A stretch of 64,000 nt of DNA. Source: Rahnella sp. AA (GTDB lineage: Bacteria; Pseudomonadota; Gammaproteobacteria; Enterobacterales; Enterobacteriaceae). The translations under genes were made by a program, and so were the position numbers. Where the stretch lies: positions 228,754 to 292,753 of the forward strand of contig NZ_PITQ01000008.1 of the NCBI RefSeq assembly GCF_002834385.1, read 5' to 3'. This document shows positions 30,673-39,025 of this stretch, piece after piece. The notes under the pieces are model-generated. The model was not told the DNA's origin, ran no database searches, and was given only the letters and a program-made list of their open reading frames with translations. Numbering within the stretch: the first letter of the stretch is position 1; every line of letters starts with the position of its first letter.

Positions 30673-32106
30673 TTACCCCCGAATTTCCTCTGCCACCAGC
30701 GCCGCCAGCACTGAAATAGCGCGGGCGGTGTGCGGTCCCCATTCGAATGACGTATTGATGCGCAAACAATGCCGGAAACGTTCGTCGGCGGAAAACATGG
30801 TGCCCGGCGCGACGCTGACGCCTTTGGCCAGTGCGCGCTGATAGACCCGCGCGGCGTCCACGTTATCGCCCAAATCGAGCCAGAGGAAATAGCCGCCCTG
30901 CGGTTGGGAAACCGAAACCTGCGTGGGGAATTCTTTGATGATGGCGTGATGCATCGCCATTTGTCGCTGTTCCAGCACACGGCGCAGGCGGCGTAAATGG
31001 GTGTCGTAACCGCCCTGCTGGCCGCCTTTTTGCAGGAAATCTGCCAGCGCCAGCTGTACCGGCACGCTGGCGGATAACGTACTCATCAGCTGCAAGCGTT
31101 CAATACGCTCAACGTATTTCCCTGCCGCTACCCAGCCGACACGAAAACCCGGTGCCAGACATTTAGAAAATGAAGAACAATGAAGGATTTCGCTGCGGTA
31201 CGCCGACGCCTTCAGCGGCACCGGGCGTTCACTGCCAAAATACAGTTCGCTATAAACGTCGTCTTCGATTAACGCCACCTGATGCCGTTGCAGGGTATCC
31301 ACCAGACGCGCCTTATTTTCAGACGGCATTGTGCAACCGAGCGGGTTCTGAAAACTCGACATCAGCCAGCAGGCTTTGATCGGATAGGTTTCCAGCGCTT
31401 TTTCCAGTGCATCGGGATCCATACCAAAACGTACGTCGGTCGGAATAGCGATCGCTTTCAACTTGCGCCGCTCTATGGCCTGCAACGCGCCATAAAATGC
31501 CGGGGACTCAATCGCCACCCAGTCGCCCGGTTCGGTCACCGCCTGCAGGCTCAGCCCTAAAGATTCCATCGCGCCAGATGTAATGACGATTTCATCGGGT
31601 GCCACTTCAATACCGTTCAGGGCATAACGACGGGCGATGCTGCGGCGCAATTCTTCGTTACCCGGTGGCAAATTGGCGATGGCGCTGTGTGGCGACATCC
31701 GGCGGACGGCGCTGGCAAGAGAACGCGCAAGACGCGGTTGCGGAAATAATGTCGGATCGGGAAATGCCGAACCCAGCGGCACGACGGAAGGATCCTGCCC
31801 GGCTTTCAGGATATCGAAAATCGCATCGTTGACGTCCACCTGTTCGGCGGCATGCAGGCGTTCATCGGGCTGGCGGCGAACCGGACGCTGCAAACCTGCC
31901 GCGACGTAATAGCCGGACTGCGGGCGCGCAACGATCACACCCTGACTTTCCAGCAACTGGTACGCCTGTAACACCGTCATCAGGCTCAGCCCCGACTGTT
32001 TGCAGGACTCACGTAAGGAAGGCAGGCGGTCGCCCGGCAGCCAGACCTGCGTGTCGATTTGTCTGCGTAAAGTACGTGCCAGGGTTTCGTAGCGGGATTC
32101 AGTCAT
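30673..32106 (-). CDS. MocR/PdxR-type GntR regulator with aminotransferase domain (YdcR-like)
   Basis: The 477-residue protein joins an N-terminal GntR winged helix (about 1-70; PGDRLPSLRESCKQSGLS, VLQAYQLLESQGVIVARPQSGYYV) to a class I aminotransferase-like domain. The PLP lysine is in CSSFSKCLAPGFRVGW. It is very similar to E. coli YdcR (468 residues), including ACWLMSSFQNPLGCT and IEDDVYSELYFG. MocR proteins sense PLP-linked amino compounds and control transport or PLP metabolism genes. The target here is unknown. It is divergent from spy. Confidence 0.9.
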   Translation of the reverse strand: MTESRYETLARTLRRQIDTQVWLPGDRLPSLRESCKQSGLSLMTVLQAYQLLESQGVIVARPQSGYYVAAGLQRPVRRQPDERLHAAEQVDVNDAIFDILKAGQDPSVVPLGSAFPDPTLFPQPRLARSLASAVRRMSPHSAIANLPPGNEELRRSIARRYALNGIEVAPDEIVITSGAMESLGLSLQAVTEPGDWVAIESPAFYGALQAIERRKLKAIAIPTDVRFGMDPDALEKALETYPIKACWLMSSFQNPLGCTMPSENKARLVDTLQRHQVALIEDDVYSELYFGSERPVPLKASAYRSEILHCSSFSKCLAPGFRVGWVAAGKYVERIERLQLMSTLSASVPVQLALADFLQKGGQQGGYDTHLRRLRRVLEQRQMAMHHAIIKEFPTQVSVSQPQGGYFLWLDLGDNVDAARVYQRALAKGVSVAPGTMFSADERFRHCLRINTSFEWGPHTARAISVLAALVAEEIRG

Positions 32107-32474
32107 AAGTGGCCCGTGCTGTTATAGGAAGTGTTAACTAAATGATAACTATTATGCCTGATTTTAGCGGTATCACCGGAAGTAAACTGCTCATCAACGT
32201 CAGTCGGTTTTTATCAGAGAGGTCTGGCGGTGAAACATTCACCATGTTAATGTTTGAACTCCCCGCATTACTCAGATTTTTCTGAACTCTCATTCACGTC
32301 TGTTCGCGCAACCTTACGCTTTCTAAACAGTTTCTCCATGAACGCTGGAAAAATGACATTTTAGCTTTCACTCTTTTACACCTGCCTCGCATTACTATTC
32401 ATTGGATTGAGTAGACTTGCTTTCGTCGAAACAAAACGGGCGGCTTGCCTGAATATTCAATGAGGAATTTAATT
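32107..32474. other. Intergenic region upstream of spy and the MocR gene
   Basis: The 368-base gap must hold both divergent promoters. On the minus strand GTAAAAGAGTGAAAG (32365-32379) is a partial match to the CpxR box GTAAA-N5-GTAAA; spy is a Cpx/Bae target in E. coli. No gene is seen. Confidence 0.35.
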
Positions 32475-32984
32475 ATGCGTAAACTTACCGCAATGATTGT
32501 GGCTTCAACTCTGGCTCTGAGCTCTGCTTCTTTCGCGTTTGCTGCTGAAACCACGGCGACTCCGGCAACCGACGCACCGGCGACAACGCAAGGTAAAATG
32601 ATGCACCATAAAGGCCCGCATCACATGAACCCGTTCGCCGGCCTGAACCTGACTGAGCAGCAGAAAACTCAGATGAAAGAAATTATGAAAGACAGCGGCG
32701 CGCGCCCTGACCGCGCTGCAATGAAAGCACAGATGGATCAGATGCACACCTTAGTCGCTTCAGACAGTTTCGATGAAGCAAAAGTGAAATCGCAGATTGA
32801 TACCATCACCAAAGCACAGTCCGACCGTATGCTGGACCGCGCCCGTGCTGAGAACAAAATGTATAACCTGCTGACGCCTGAGCAGAAAAAACAGTTCAAC
32901 GAGAACTACCAGAAACGCGCAACCAAAATGGAACAGATGCGTGACCACAAACACAGCGAGTCAGCATCAGCCGCGGCTGAGTAA
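32475..32984 (+). CDS. spy: Periplasmic chaperone Spy
   Basis: The 169-residue protein has a signal peptide (MRKLTAMIVASTLALSSASFAFA) and the LTxxQ-family helices: LNLTEQQKTQMKEIMK near residue 60 and LLTPEQKKQF near residue 137. MMHHKGPHHM matches E. coli Spy. Spy is an ATP-independent periplasmic chaperone that forms a cradle-shaped dimer. The frame is open from 32445, but ATG 32475 gives the conserved start and has GAGGA nine bases upstream. The C-terminal tail HKHSESASAAAE is a local variant. Paired terminators follow. Confidence 0.92.
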   Translation: MRKLTAMIVASTLALSSASFAFAAETTATPATDAPATTQGKMMHHKGPHHMNPFAGLNLTEQQKTQMKEIMKDSGARPDRAAMKAQMDQMHTLVASDSFDEAKVKSQIDTITKAQSDRMLDRARAENKMYNLLTPEQKKQFNENYQKRATKMEQMRDHKHSESASAAAE

Positions 32985-33004
32985 TCTCTGACCGTGTTCC
33001 CTAA

Positions 33005-33067
33005 GCCGACCTCCCGTCGAAGCTGACGGGTCGGTTTTTCTAAGGCCCTGGAATTATCCAGGGCCTT
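33005..33067 (+). terminator. Tandem terminators after spy
   Basis: The first is a CCGA..CCCGTC/GACGGG.TCGG stem followed by TTTTTC (33005-33039). The second is the perfect AAGGCCCTGGA-ATTA-TCCAGGGCCTT (33042-33067). Confidence 0.85.
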
Positions 33068-33396
33068 TCCAATGAATAAAGCATTCTCCGGTCGCTATCG
33101 GGATAATCCCTTTTTGAGGGGAAAAGCCACCGCAATACCCACCGTCACCCACACAAAGTGACCTGCTTTCACAACGTTTATGTCATCCGACCAGCATTCT
33201 CCACGCAAAGCGTCAACCCCATCACATTTTCATCTTTAACTTCAAACTTTCTTGTTTATAAACATTATGTTTAAGCGGGATATTAACAAAGTCGCAACCT
33301 GTTATGCAGGCCTGCGCACCCTACCTCTCTACATCACACTCTCTACATAAAAAGTGGCTGGTTTACTGCCGGACCACTGACAAGGAGTTGTACATC
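33068..33396. other. cstA upstream region
   Basis: This 329-base gap holds the cstA promoter. A perfect 12-base palindrome TGTTTATAAACA lies at 33253-33264. GTGACCTGCTTTCAC resembles a CRP site but its spacing is one base too long. No gene is visible. Confidence 0.35.
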
Positions 33397-35463
33397 ATGA
33401 AAAGCGTCAAGTCCGGGATAACCTGGCTGGTGGTGGCGTTAATCGGGGCTTTTGCCTTCGGAATGCTGGCCCTGAGCCGTGGCGAACACGTCAATGCCCT
33501 CTGGCTGGTGGTCGCGGCCATCGCCTGCTACAGCATTGCTTACCGTTTTTACAGCCTGTTTATCGCCGAAAAAGTTTTCGAGCTCGATGACAAACGCATG
33601 ACACCCGCCGAACGCCATAACGACGGGCTGGATTATGTCCCGACCAACAAATGGGTGCTGTTCGGACACCATTTTGCAGCGATTGCCGGAGCAGGCCCGC
33701 TGGTCGGCCCGATCCTTGCGGCGCAAATGGGCTTTCTGCCGGGTACCATCTGGATTTTAGTCGGTGTGATGCTGGCCGGTGCTGTACAAGATTTCCTGAT
33801 CTTATTTATTTCCACCCGCCGCGACGGGCGCTCCCTGGGGGAAATGGCCAAACAGGAACTCGGTGATTTCGCCGGGGTTATCACCATGCTCGGCGCTCTG
33901 GGTGTGATGATTATCATCTTATCCGCACTGGCATTGGTGGTGGTCAAAGCGCTCGCCGACAGCCCATGGGGCCTGTTTACCATCGCAGCAACGATTCCGA
34001 TCGCGCTGTTTATGGGTGTATATATGCGTTTCCTGCGGCCCGGAAAGATTGCCGAAGTTTCGGTGATTGGTTTCGTGCTGATGATGCTGGCAATTATTTA
34101 CGGCGGCAACGTCGCCGCAGATCCGTTCTGGGGGCCGTTCTTTACCCTGCATGGCACTACGCTGACCTGGGTACTGGTGATTTACGGCTTTATCGCTTCG
34201 GTTTTACCGGTGTGGTTGCTGCTGGCACCGCGCGATTATCTGTCCACTTTCCTGAAAATCGGCGTTATCGCCGGTCTGGCAGTGGGTATCGTCTTTGCCA
34301 TGCCGGAAATGAAAATGCCCGCCGTCTCACGTTTTATTGACGGCAGTGGCCCGGTTTTTTCCGGTAGCCTGTTCCCGTTCCTGTTTATCACTATCGCCTG
34401 CGGTTCAATCTCCGGTTTCCACGCACTGGTATCGAGCGGTACAACACCCAAACTGATCGAGCGCGAGAGCCATATCCGCTTTATCGGTTACGGTGCCATG
34501 CTGATGGAATCTTTTGTGGCAATCATGGCGCTGATTTGTGCATCAGTAATCGATCCTGGCGTGTACTTTGCGATGAACTCACCGGCAGCGCTGATTGGCA
34601 CCACCGTTGAAAATGCATCCCAAGTGATCAACGGCTGGGGATTCGTGATCACTCCGGAGATTCTGACGCAAATCGCCAAAGATGTCGGCGAGCAGTCGAT
34701 TCTTTCCCGCGCCGGCGGCGCACCGACTTTTGCTGTCGGGATGGCGCACATTATCACCGATGTTTTTAACAGCCGCGCAATGATGGCCTTCTGGTATCAC
34801 TTCGCCATCCTCTTCGAAGCATTATTTATTCTGACTGCCGTGGACGCCGGTACGCGTGCCTGCCGTTTTATGGTGCAGGATCTGGTGGGTGTTGCCGTTC
34901 CATCACTGGCTAATAACCGTTCATGGGCGGGTACTATTGCCGGGACAACGGTGGCGGTCGCAGGCTGGGGATTCTTCGTTTATCAGGGCGTAGTCGATCC
35001 GCTCGGCGGCATCAACACTTTGTGGCCACTGTTTGGTATCGGCAACCAGATGCTGGCCTCCATGGCGTTGATTCTCGGTACTGTGGTGCTGTTTAAGATG
35101 AAAAAACAGCGTTACGCGTGGGTTACTATTTTGCCAACGATCTGGCTGTTTATTACCTCTATGACCGCAGGCTGGCAGAAAATTTTTCACGAAAAGCCTT
35201 CGATTGGTTTCCTGGCGCAGGCGAAAAAATTTACTGCGGGGATCGACAGTGGTGAAATCATCAAGCCAGCGAAAACCCTGGCAGACATGCATACCATCGT
35301 GCTCAATAACCAGATCAACGCCATCCTCTGCGGGTTCTTCATGCTGGTGGCAGTAACGATGCTCATTTCAGCATTCTTTGTTATCCGTCGCGCACTGAAA
35401 TCCACTACGCCGACAGTGCATGAAACCGCCGTCGTACAACGCCGTGAGGCTCGACATGTCTGA
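33397..35463 (+). CDS. cstA: Carbon starvation protein CstA (pyruvate/peptide transporter family)
   Basis: The 688-residue membrane protein has about 16-18 hydrophobic segments and the CstA signature VLFGHHFAAIAGAGPLVGPILAAQMGFLPG. It fits E. coli CstA better than BtsT in RMTPAERHNDGLDYVPT, GEQSILSRAGGAPT and the TAGWQK..GFLA region. CstA is carbon-starvation-induced and is reported to take up pyruvate and peptides. ATG 33397 has AAGGAG eight bases upstream; the open frame from 33304 is leader. The stop overlaps the YbdD-type gene by eight bases, the usual cstA partner. Confidence 0.92.
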   Translation: MKSVKSGITWLVVALIGAFAFGMLALSRGEHVNALWLVVAAIACYSIAYRFYSLFIAEKVFELDDKRMTPAERHNDGLDYVPTNKWVLFGHHFAAIAGAGPLVGPILAAQMGFLPGTIWILVGVMLAGAVQDFLILFISTRRDGRSLGEMAKQELGDFAGVITMLGALGVMIIILSALALVVVKALADSPWGLFTIAATIPIALFMGVYMRFLRPGKIAEVSVIGFVLMMLAIIYGGNVAADPFWGPFFTLHGTTLTWVLVIYGFIASVLPVWLLLAPRDYLSTFLKIGVIAGLAVGIVFAMPEMKMPAVSRFIDGSGPVFSGSLFPFLFITIACGSISGFHALVSSGTTPKLIERESHIRFIGYGAMLMESFVAIMALICASVIDPGVYFAMNSPAALIGTTVENASQVINGWGFVITPEILTQIAKDVGEQSILSRAGGAPTFAVGMAHIITDVFNSRAMMAFWYHFAILFEALFILTAVDAGTRACRFMVQDLVGVAVPSLANNRSWAGTIAGTTVAVAGWGFFVYQGVVDPLGGINTLWPLFGIGNQMLASMALILGTVVLFKMKKQRYAWVTILPTIWLFITSMTAGWQKIFHEKPSIGFLAQAKKFTAGIDSGEIIKPAKTLADMHTIVLNNQINAILCGFFMLVAVTMLISAFFVIRRALKSTTPTVHETAVVQRREARHV

Positions 35464-35761
35464 TTCACGTGCATTATTCAAAACGCCGCGGTATGCGGCG
35501 TTCCAGATCATCCGTTGCCAGCCATTGTTCACAGTGCAGGCGAAACCACACAATGTCAGCGACTGGCTGAAACTGGCGATTAAGCGCACAGCGCAGAGTT
35601 TCCGGCTGATGGTCGGCGTACAGGATTATCACAATTACGTGCAGCACATGAAAGTCAGGCATCCGGAGACGGAACCCATGACAGAGAAAGAGTTTCACCG
35701 CCGGTGCCTGGAGGCAAGATTTCCGAGTGAGGGTGGGAAAATGGGGAAATGCCCGTGCTGA
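35456..35761 (+). CDS. YbdD/YjiX family small protein, extended N-terminus
   Basis: The C-terminal half (LMVGVQDYHNYVQHMKVRHPETEPMTEKEFHRRCLEARF) matches YbdD/YjiX, small proteins (about 65-67 residues) encoded after cstA and btsT. Here the frame gives 101 residues, with about 35 extra basic residues in front. ATG 35456 overlaps the cstA stop, favouring the long form through coupling. The C-terminal GKCPC resembles the Cys ending of YbdD. Function is unknown, with probable support of transporter activity. Confidence 0.82.
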   Translation: MSDSRALFKTPRYAAFQIIRCQPLFTVQAKPHNVSDWLKLAIKRTAQSFRLMVGVQDYHNYVQHMKVRHPETEPMTEKEFHRRCLEARFPSEGGKMGKCPC

Positions 35762-35771
35762 AGGGTTTGCA

Positions 35772-35834
35772 GAGGCCGCTGCAATAGCGGCCTCAACATC
35801 ATGATGGCGCGAAATTCAGGCAAAGTTTCGCGCC
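35772..35834. terminator. Two hairpins between converging ybdD-like and nac genes
   Basis: GAGGCCGCT-GCAAT-AGCGGCCTC (35772-35794) and GGCGCGAAA-N11-TTTCGCGCC (35806-35834) are perfect nine-base-pair stems. Neither has a T-run, so termination may be rho-assisted. Confidence 0.5.
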
Positions 35835-35842
35835 GGCCTTCT

Positions 35843-36769
35843 TCAGCTCGCCGCCAGCATCGGTTCCAGCACCGGGGCGTTCTGCTCAAAGACCAGCGAC
35901 AACAAGATTTTCTTCACCGCCATGGCTTCCTGCGATAGTGCCAGCGTTTCAGATACGCACAGTGACAGCGGAACCTGAATTGCCGGGCCCGATATGCATG
36001 ACATCCAGGCTTTCGCCGGCCCCACCATCGCGCGCGCCGCAGATTCAGGTAAGACAGTGACGCCAAGGCCACTGGCGACCGCCGCCGTCAGCGTCGCGGA
36101 AGATTCAATTTCACCAATAATATTCGCCGTCAGGCGGCGGACGGCCATCGCATCATCCACCAGGCGGCGTGTGACGTTATGTGAACGCGGCATGAACAGA
36201 TTCAGTTTGGCAACATCGCTCAGTTCAACATATTTCCCCGGATTCGGCACAGACTGAGCCCCGACGAGGTACAGGTCTTCTTTCATCAGTGGCTGACTGC
36301 TCAGCCCGACGGCCATATTGGTGCCGTAAAACACCGCCATATCCATACGGCCGTTGAGAACCAAATCCCCCAGTGCCGTGCCGAAGTTTTCGTTGAGATA
36401 CAGCAAAATACCCGGATGCTGCTTGCGTACCGCCTGCAACAACGGCAGCGCCAGTTCAGAAGCCGCCGTACCCGGTGCCAGGCCAACGGAAACCTGGCCG
36501 CTCAGCGACTGGCCCACATTATTGACCGCGCTGTGAATTTGATCGCACTGACGCAAAATGGCCTGCGCATGGGAATAAAGAATATTACCGGCTTCTGTCG
36601 GAGTGACGCCGCGCTTGGTGCGAATCAGCAATTGTTGCTGCAGCTCCCCTTCCAGTGTCGCCAGTTGCTGGCTCAGTGCCGGTTGAGCGATATGCAGAAC
36701 ATCAGCGGCCTGGGTCAGGCTGCCAATATCGACGATCTTCACAAAGTACTTCAGACGTCTGAGATTCAT
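35843..36769 (-). CDS. nac: Nitrogen assimilation control regulator Nac (LysR family)
   Basis: The 308-residue LysR regulator is nearly identical to Klebsiella/E. coli Nac at the N-terminus: NLRRLKYFVKIVDIGSLTQAA and LHIAQPALSQQLATLEGEL.QQLLIRTKRGVTPTEAG. The winged helix covers residues 1-60 and the effector domain (LSGQVSVGLAPGTAAS onward) follows. Nac couples sigma-54/NtrC signalling to sigma-70 genes for use of poor nitrogen sources. ATG 36769 has GGAG six bases upstream and gives the family start. The upstream sigma-54 element and NtrC-like box are what is expected for nac. Confidence 0.9.
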   Translation of the reverse strand: MNLRRLKYFVKIVDIGSLTQAADVLHIAQPALSQQLATLEGELQQQLLIRTKRGVTPTEAGNILYSHAQAILRQCDQIHSAVNNVGQSLSGQVSVGLAPGTAASELALPLLQAVRKQHPGILLYLNENFGTALGDLVLNGRMDMAVFYGTNMAVGLSSQPLMKEDLYLVGAQSVPNPGKYVELSDVAKLNLFMPRSHNVTRRLVDDAMAVRRLTANIIGEIESSATLTAAVASGLGVTVLPESAARAMVGPAKAWMSCISGPAIQVPLSLCVSETLALSQEAMAVKKILLSLVFEQNAPVLEPMLAAS

Positions 36770-36844
36770 CTCTGTCTCCATCTTGCGCGAAAAGGGATAC
36801 CCCGATAATGCATTTATGAGTATTTCTGACATATAACTGACAAA

Positions 36845-36860
36845 AGCAAAATCTACGCCA
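36845..36860 (-). promoter_or_regulatory. Sigma-54 promoter of nac
   Basis: On the minus strand TGGCGTAGATTTTGCT has -24 TGGC and -12 TTGC with exact 10-base spacing between GG and GC. Predicted start is near 36834, leaving about 65 bases before the nac ATG. Confidence 0.75.
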
Positions 36861-36947
36861 ACCTCCCGCGCATAGTATAAAAACACGAGACAGGGAAGCT
36901 AATGCCACAAAATATAAGAGAAAAGTATTACGCAGAGGAGATCCGCA

Positions 36948-37025
36948 ATGAGCAGGAGAAAGAAACTTAAATTAAATTATGATGAAGAGGACATGATGGT
37001 GCACCAATATCATGCATTCTTATAG
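36948..37025 (+). CDS. Possible 25-residue small protein upstream of nac
   Basis: An ATG at 36948 preceded by GAGGAG at a seven-base spacing opens a 25-codon frame ending in TAG. The product is strongly basic at the start (MSRRKKLKLN) and acidic in the middle (YDEEDMM). It is divergent from nac and overlaps the NtrC-like box. The Shine-Dalgarno is the only support; it could be chance. No function is proposed. Confidence 0.3.
   Translation: MSRRKKLKLNYDEEDMMVHQYHAFL
37000..37016. promoter_or_regulatory. NtrC-like enhancer site for nac
   Basis: TGCACCAATATCATGCA matches TGCACY-N4-TRGTGCA at all but two of the specified positions. It lies about 165 bases upstream of the predicted nac start. 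Confidence 0.6.
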
Positions 37026-37093
37026 GTCATCCTTATAAATTAGCAAGGTTAATAACTGAGGATGCCACGAAGATGACTTCGTGGCATAAGGCT

Positions 37094-37879
37094 TCAGATT
37101 GACGGGATCATTCCGCCATCGACGCGGACAACCGAACCGGTCATATAAGATGCCTGCTGGCTGGCGAGGAAGGCGGCCACCGCGCCGTATTCTTCCGGTT
37201 TTCCGTAGCGTTTTGCCGGGATGCTGGCTGCACTTTTTGCCGCCACGTCTTCCACCGATGTCCCTTCCCGCCCTGCGCGTGCAGCATCGAGCTGCCCCAG
37301 CCGTTGGGTAGAAATCCGTCCCGGCACGATCACGTTGACCGTAATGCCATCAGCCGCAATTTCTGAGGCCAGCGTTTTCGACCAGCCCACCAGCGCCATA
37401 CGCAGGGTATTCGACATGCCGAGATTGGCAATCGGCGCGACCACGCCGGATGACGTACTGGTGATAATCCGCCCCCAGCCTGCGTTATGCATGTCCGGCA
37501 GCACTTTATCGGTGAGCTGAATCAGCGAACTGACCATGACAGAAAATTGTGTCTGCCACAGTTCCGGGGCAACGCCTGCGGCTTTGGTCGGCTGCGGGCC
37601 ACCGGAATTGTTCACCAGGATACCCACCGGCCCAAGGGTGCGACGGATTTGCATCAGCACATCATCAAAACTTTCAGGCGCAGTGAGATCCAGCACCCAT
37701 GCCTTCGCGGTTCCGCCCTGCTGTTCGATGAGACTCACCGTTTCCTGCAACGCTGCAAGCGTTCGTCCGCAGACCGCGACCTGAACGCCTTCAGCCGCCA
37801 GCGCAATGGCGATTGCGCGGCCTAAACCGCCGCCCGCCCCGCTGACCAGCGCCACCCGACCCTGAATACCAAAATCCAT
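37094..37879 (-). CDS. SDR-family protein lacking the canonical Tyr/Lys pair
   Basis: The 261-residue Rossmann-fold protein has the cofactor motif SGAGGGLGRAIA and NNSGGP. After TSTSS the YxxxK motif is not present: counting from the catalytic Ser places Ser and Arg (SNTLR) where Tyr and Lys normally lie. GRISTQRL and the VRVDGG end are typical of 3-oxoacyl-ACP-reductase-like SDRs. ATG 37879 has AGAGG eight bases upstream. It lies 54 bases after the GntR gene on the same strand and may be co-transcribed. Substrate is unknown. Confidence 0.78.
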   Translation of the reverse strand: MDFGIQGRVALVSGAGGGLGRAIAIALAAEGVQVAVCGRTLAALQETVSLIEQQGGTAKAWVLDLTAPESFDDVLMQIRRTLGPVGILVNNSGGPQPTKAAGVAPELWQTQFSVMVSSLIQLTDKVLPDMHNAGWGRIITSTSSGVVAPIANLGMSNTLRMALVGWSKTLASEIAADGITVNVIVPGRISTQRLGQLDAARAGREGTSVEDVAAKSAASIPAKRYGKPEEYGAVAAFLASQQASYMTGSVVRVDGGMIPSI

Positions 37880-37933
37880 CACTTTTTCCTCTGGTTAACG
37901 TATGACAAAAATAACGCATTTTTAATCAACGGA

Positions 37934-38833
37934 TTACCCAACCTTACTGACTTTGTTAAGCACCATCTGATAAGCCGATTGCAGGTGATTGCGCATCATT
38001 TCTGCCGCCACCTTCATCCGTCCTTCCAGTACGGCGTCGATGATGGCGACGTGTTCCTCGCACCATTCGCGCACGCGTTGTTTATTGGTGTAGCTGCCAA
38101 ACTCAAGCAAGCGGCGCAGCCGGTTCTGCTGCTGGATCGCCTGCAATACAAAAATATTGCCGCTAAATTCCGCCAGCATTTCGTGGAATGTGGCATCCGT
38201 TTCGAAAATCTGGCGGCCATCGACGGCAAGAATATCCGGATGCGTGATGAGATAAATATGCTGCATCCGCAGGCGACGCAGCGCGCTTTTATCTGCGTGA
38301 AAACCCGCCGCCAGCAAAGCCCCCGGCTCAATCATCAGGCGGAATCCGTAGCCGTTACTCAGCGCCACATCGGTATTGAGGGTCGGTAAAAATGACCAGC
38401 CATGCCCCTTGTTACGGGCAATCAGGCCGTCCTCCGACAGGCGCAATAACGTGCGTGCCAGTACGCCACGGTCGGCGTCATACCGCTGAGCAATTTCAGT
38501 CTGCGTCAGGGAATCGGGCAGCTTTCCGGCAATGCGGTCCCTGACCAGTTGCTCGTATAAATCCTGATCATTGCTGGCAGGAATATCGATGCTGATGCGC
38601 TGAAGTTCATCGAAAGCCTTCAGCAGGAAAAATCCCTGGTTACGCCGTGCCTCAATGATCCCCAATTCACACAGCAATTTCAGGGCAGTACGCACCGGCG
38701 TACGCGAAACGCCGAGCATGTCGGCAAGTTGTTGCTCCCGCAGATGATGACCTGGCTCAAATTTTGCTTCACGTATCAGGTCAAGGATTTGGTTTGCCAG
38801 ACGCCTTCCGCTGGCTGTCGTAGTTTGGGTCAT
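37934..38833 (-). CDS. GntR/FadR-family regulator with a duplicated winged helix
   Basis: The 299-residue protein begins with a GntR winged helix (residues 10-70; PGHHLREQQLADMLGVSRTPVRTALKLL). Residues 90-145 contain a second GntR-like unit (LVRDRIAGKLPDSLTQTEIAQRYDADRGVLARTLLRL). The C-terminal FCD domain with its helical ligand site (FHEMLAEFSGN) follows. At 299 residues it is longer than usual FCD regulators (about 220-240). It is divergent from the amino-acid ABC operon and probably controls it. A TTGTACAA palindrome sits in the intergenic region. Confidence 0.85.
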   Translation of the reverse strand: MTQTTTASGRRLANQILDLIREAKFEPGHHLREQQLADMLGVSRTPVRTALKLLCELGIIEARRNQGFFLLKAFDELQRISIDIPASNDQDLYEQLVRDRIAGKLPDSLTQTEIAQRYDADRGVLARTLLRLSEDGLIARNKGHGWSFLPTLNTDVALSNGYGFRLMIEPGALLAAGFHADKSALRRLRMQHIYLITHPDILAVDGRQIFETDATFHEMLAEFSGNIFVLQAIQQQNRLRRLLEFGSYTNKQRVREWCEEHVAIIDAVLEGRMKVAAEMMRNHLQSAYQMVLNKVSKVG

Positions 38834-38869
38834 GGAATAGCAGCACCTGAAAGTATTTGTTGTTTAGAT

Positions 38870-38877
38870 TTGTACAA
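38870..38877. promoter_or_regulatory. Candidate GntR/FCD operator
   Basis: TTGTACAA is a perfect palindrome of the TNGT..ACNA type used by FadR-subfamily regulators, 37 bases upstream of the gntR start. Confidence 0.4.
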
Positions 38878-39025
38878 TATCACAAGCCTTGAGGATGGTG
38901 AAGTCTGGTTATAAAGCACCCAAATCGTGCAGTAAACGCACCAAAAAAGAGCCTTGACTCACAAATTTAATTGTATTTAATGAGACACAAAGAGCAATCA
39001 TGCTCATGGGAAACAGGAGTCTGTC

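Noticed and set aside
33148..33172. CRP site before cstA (GTGACCTGCTTTCAC)
   Set aside because: The half-sites are separated by seven rather than six bases, so it is not a standard CRP site.
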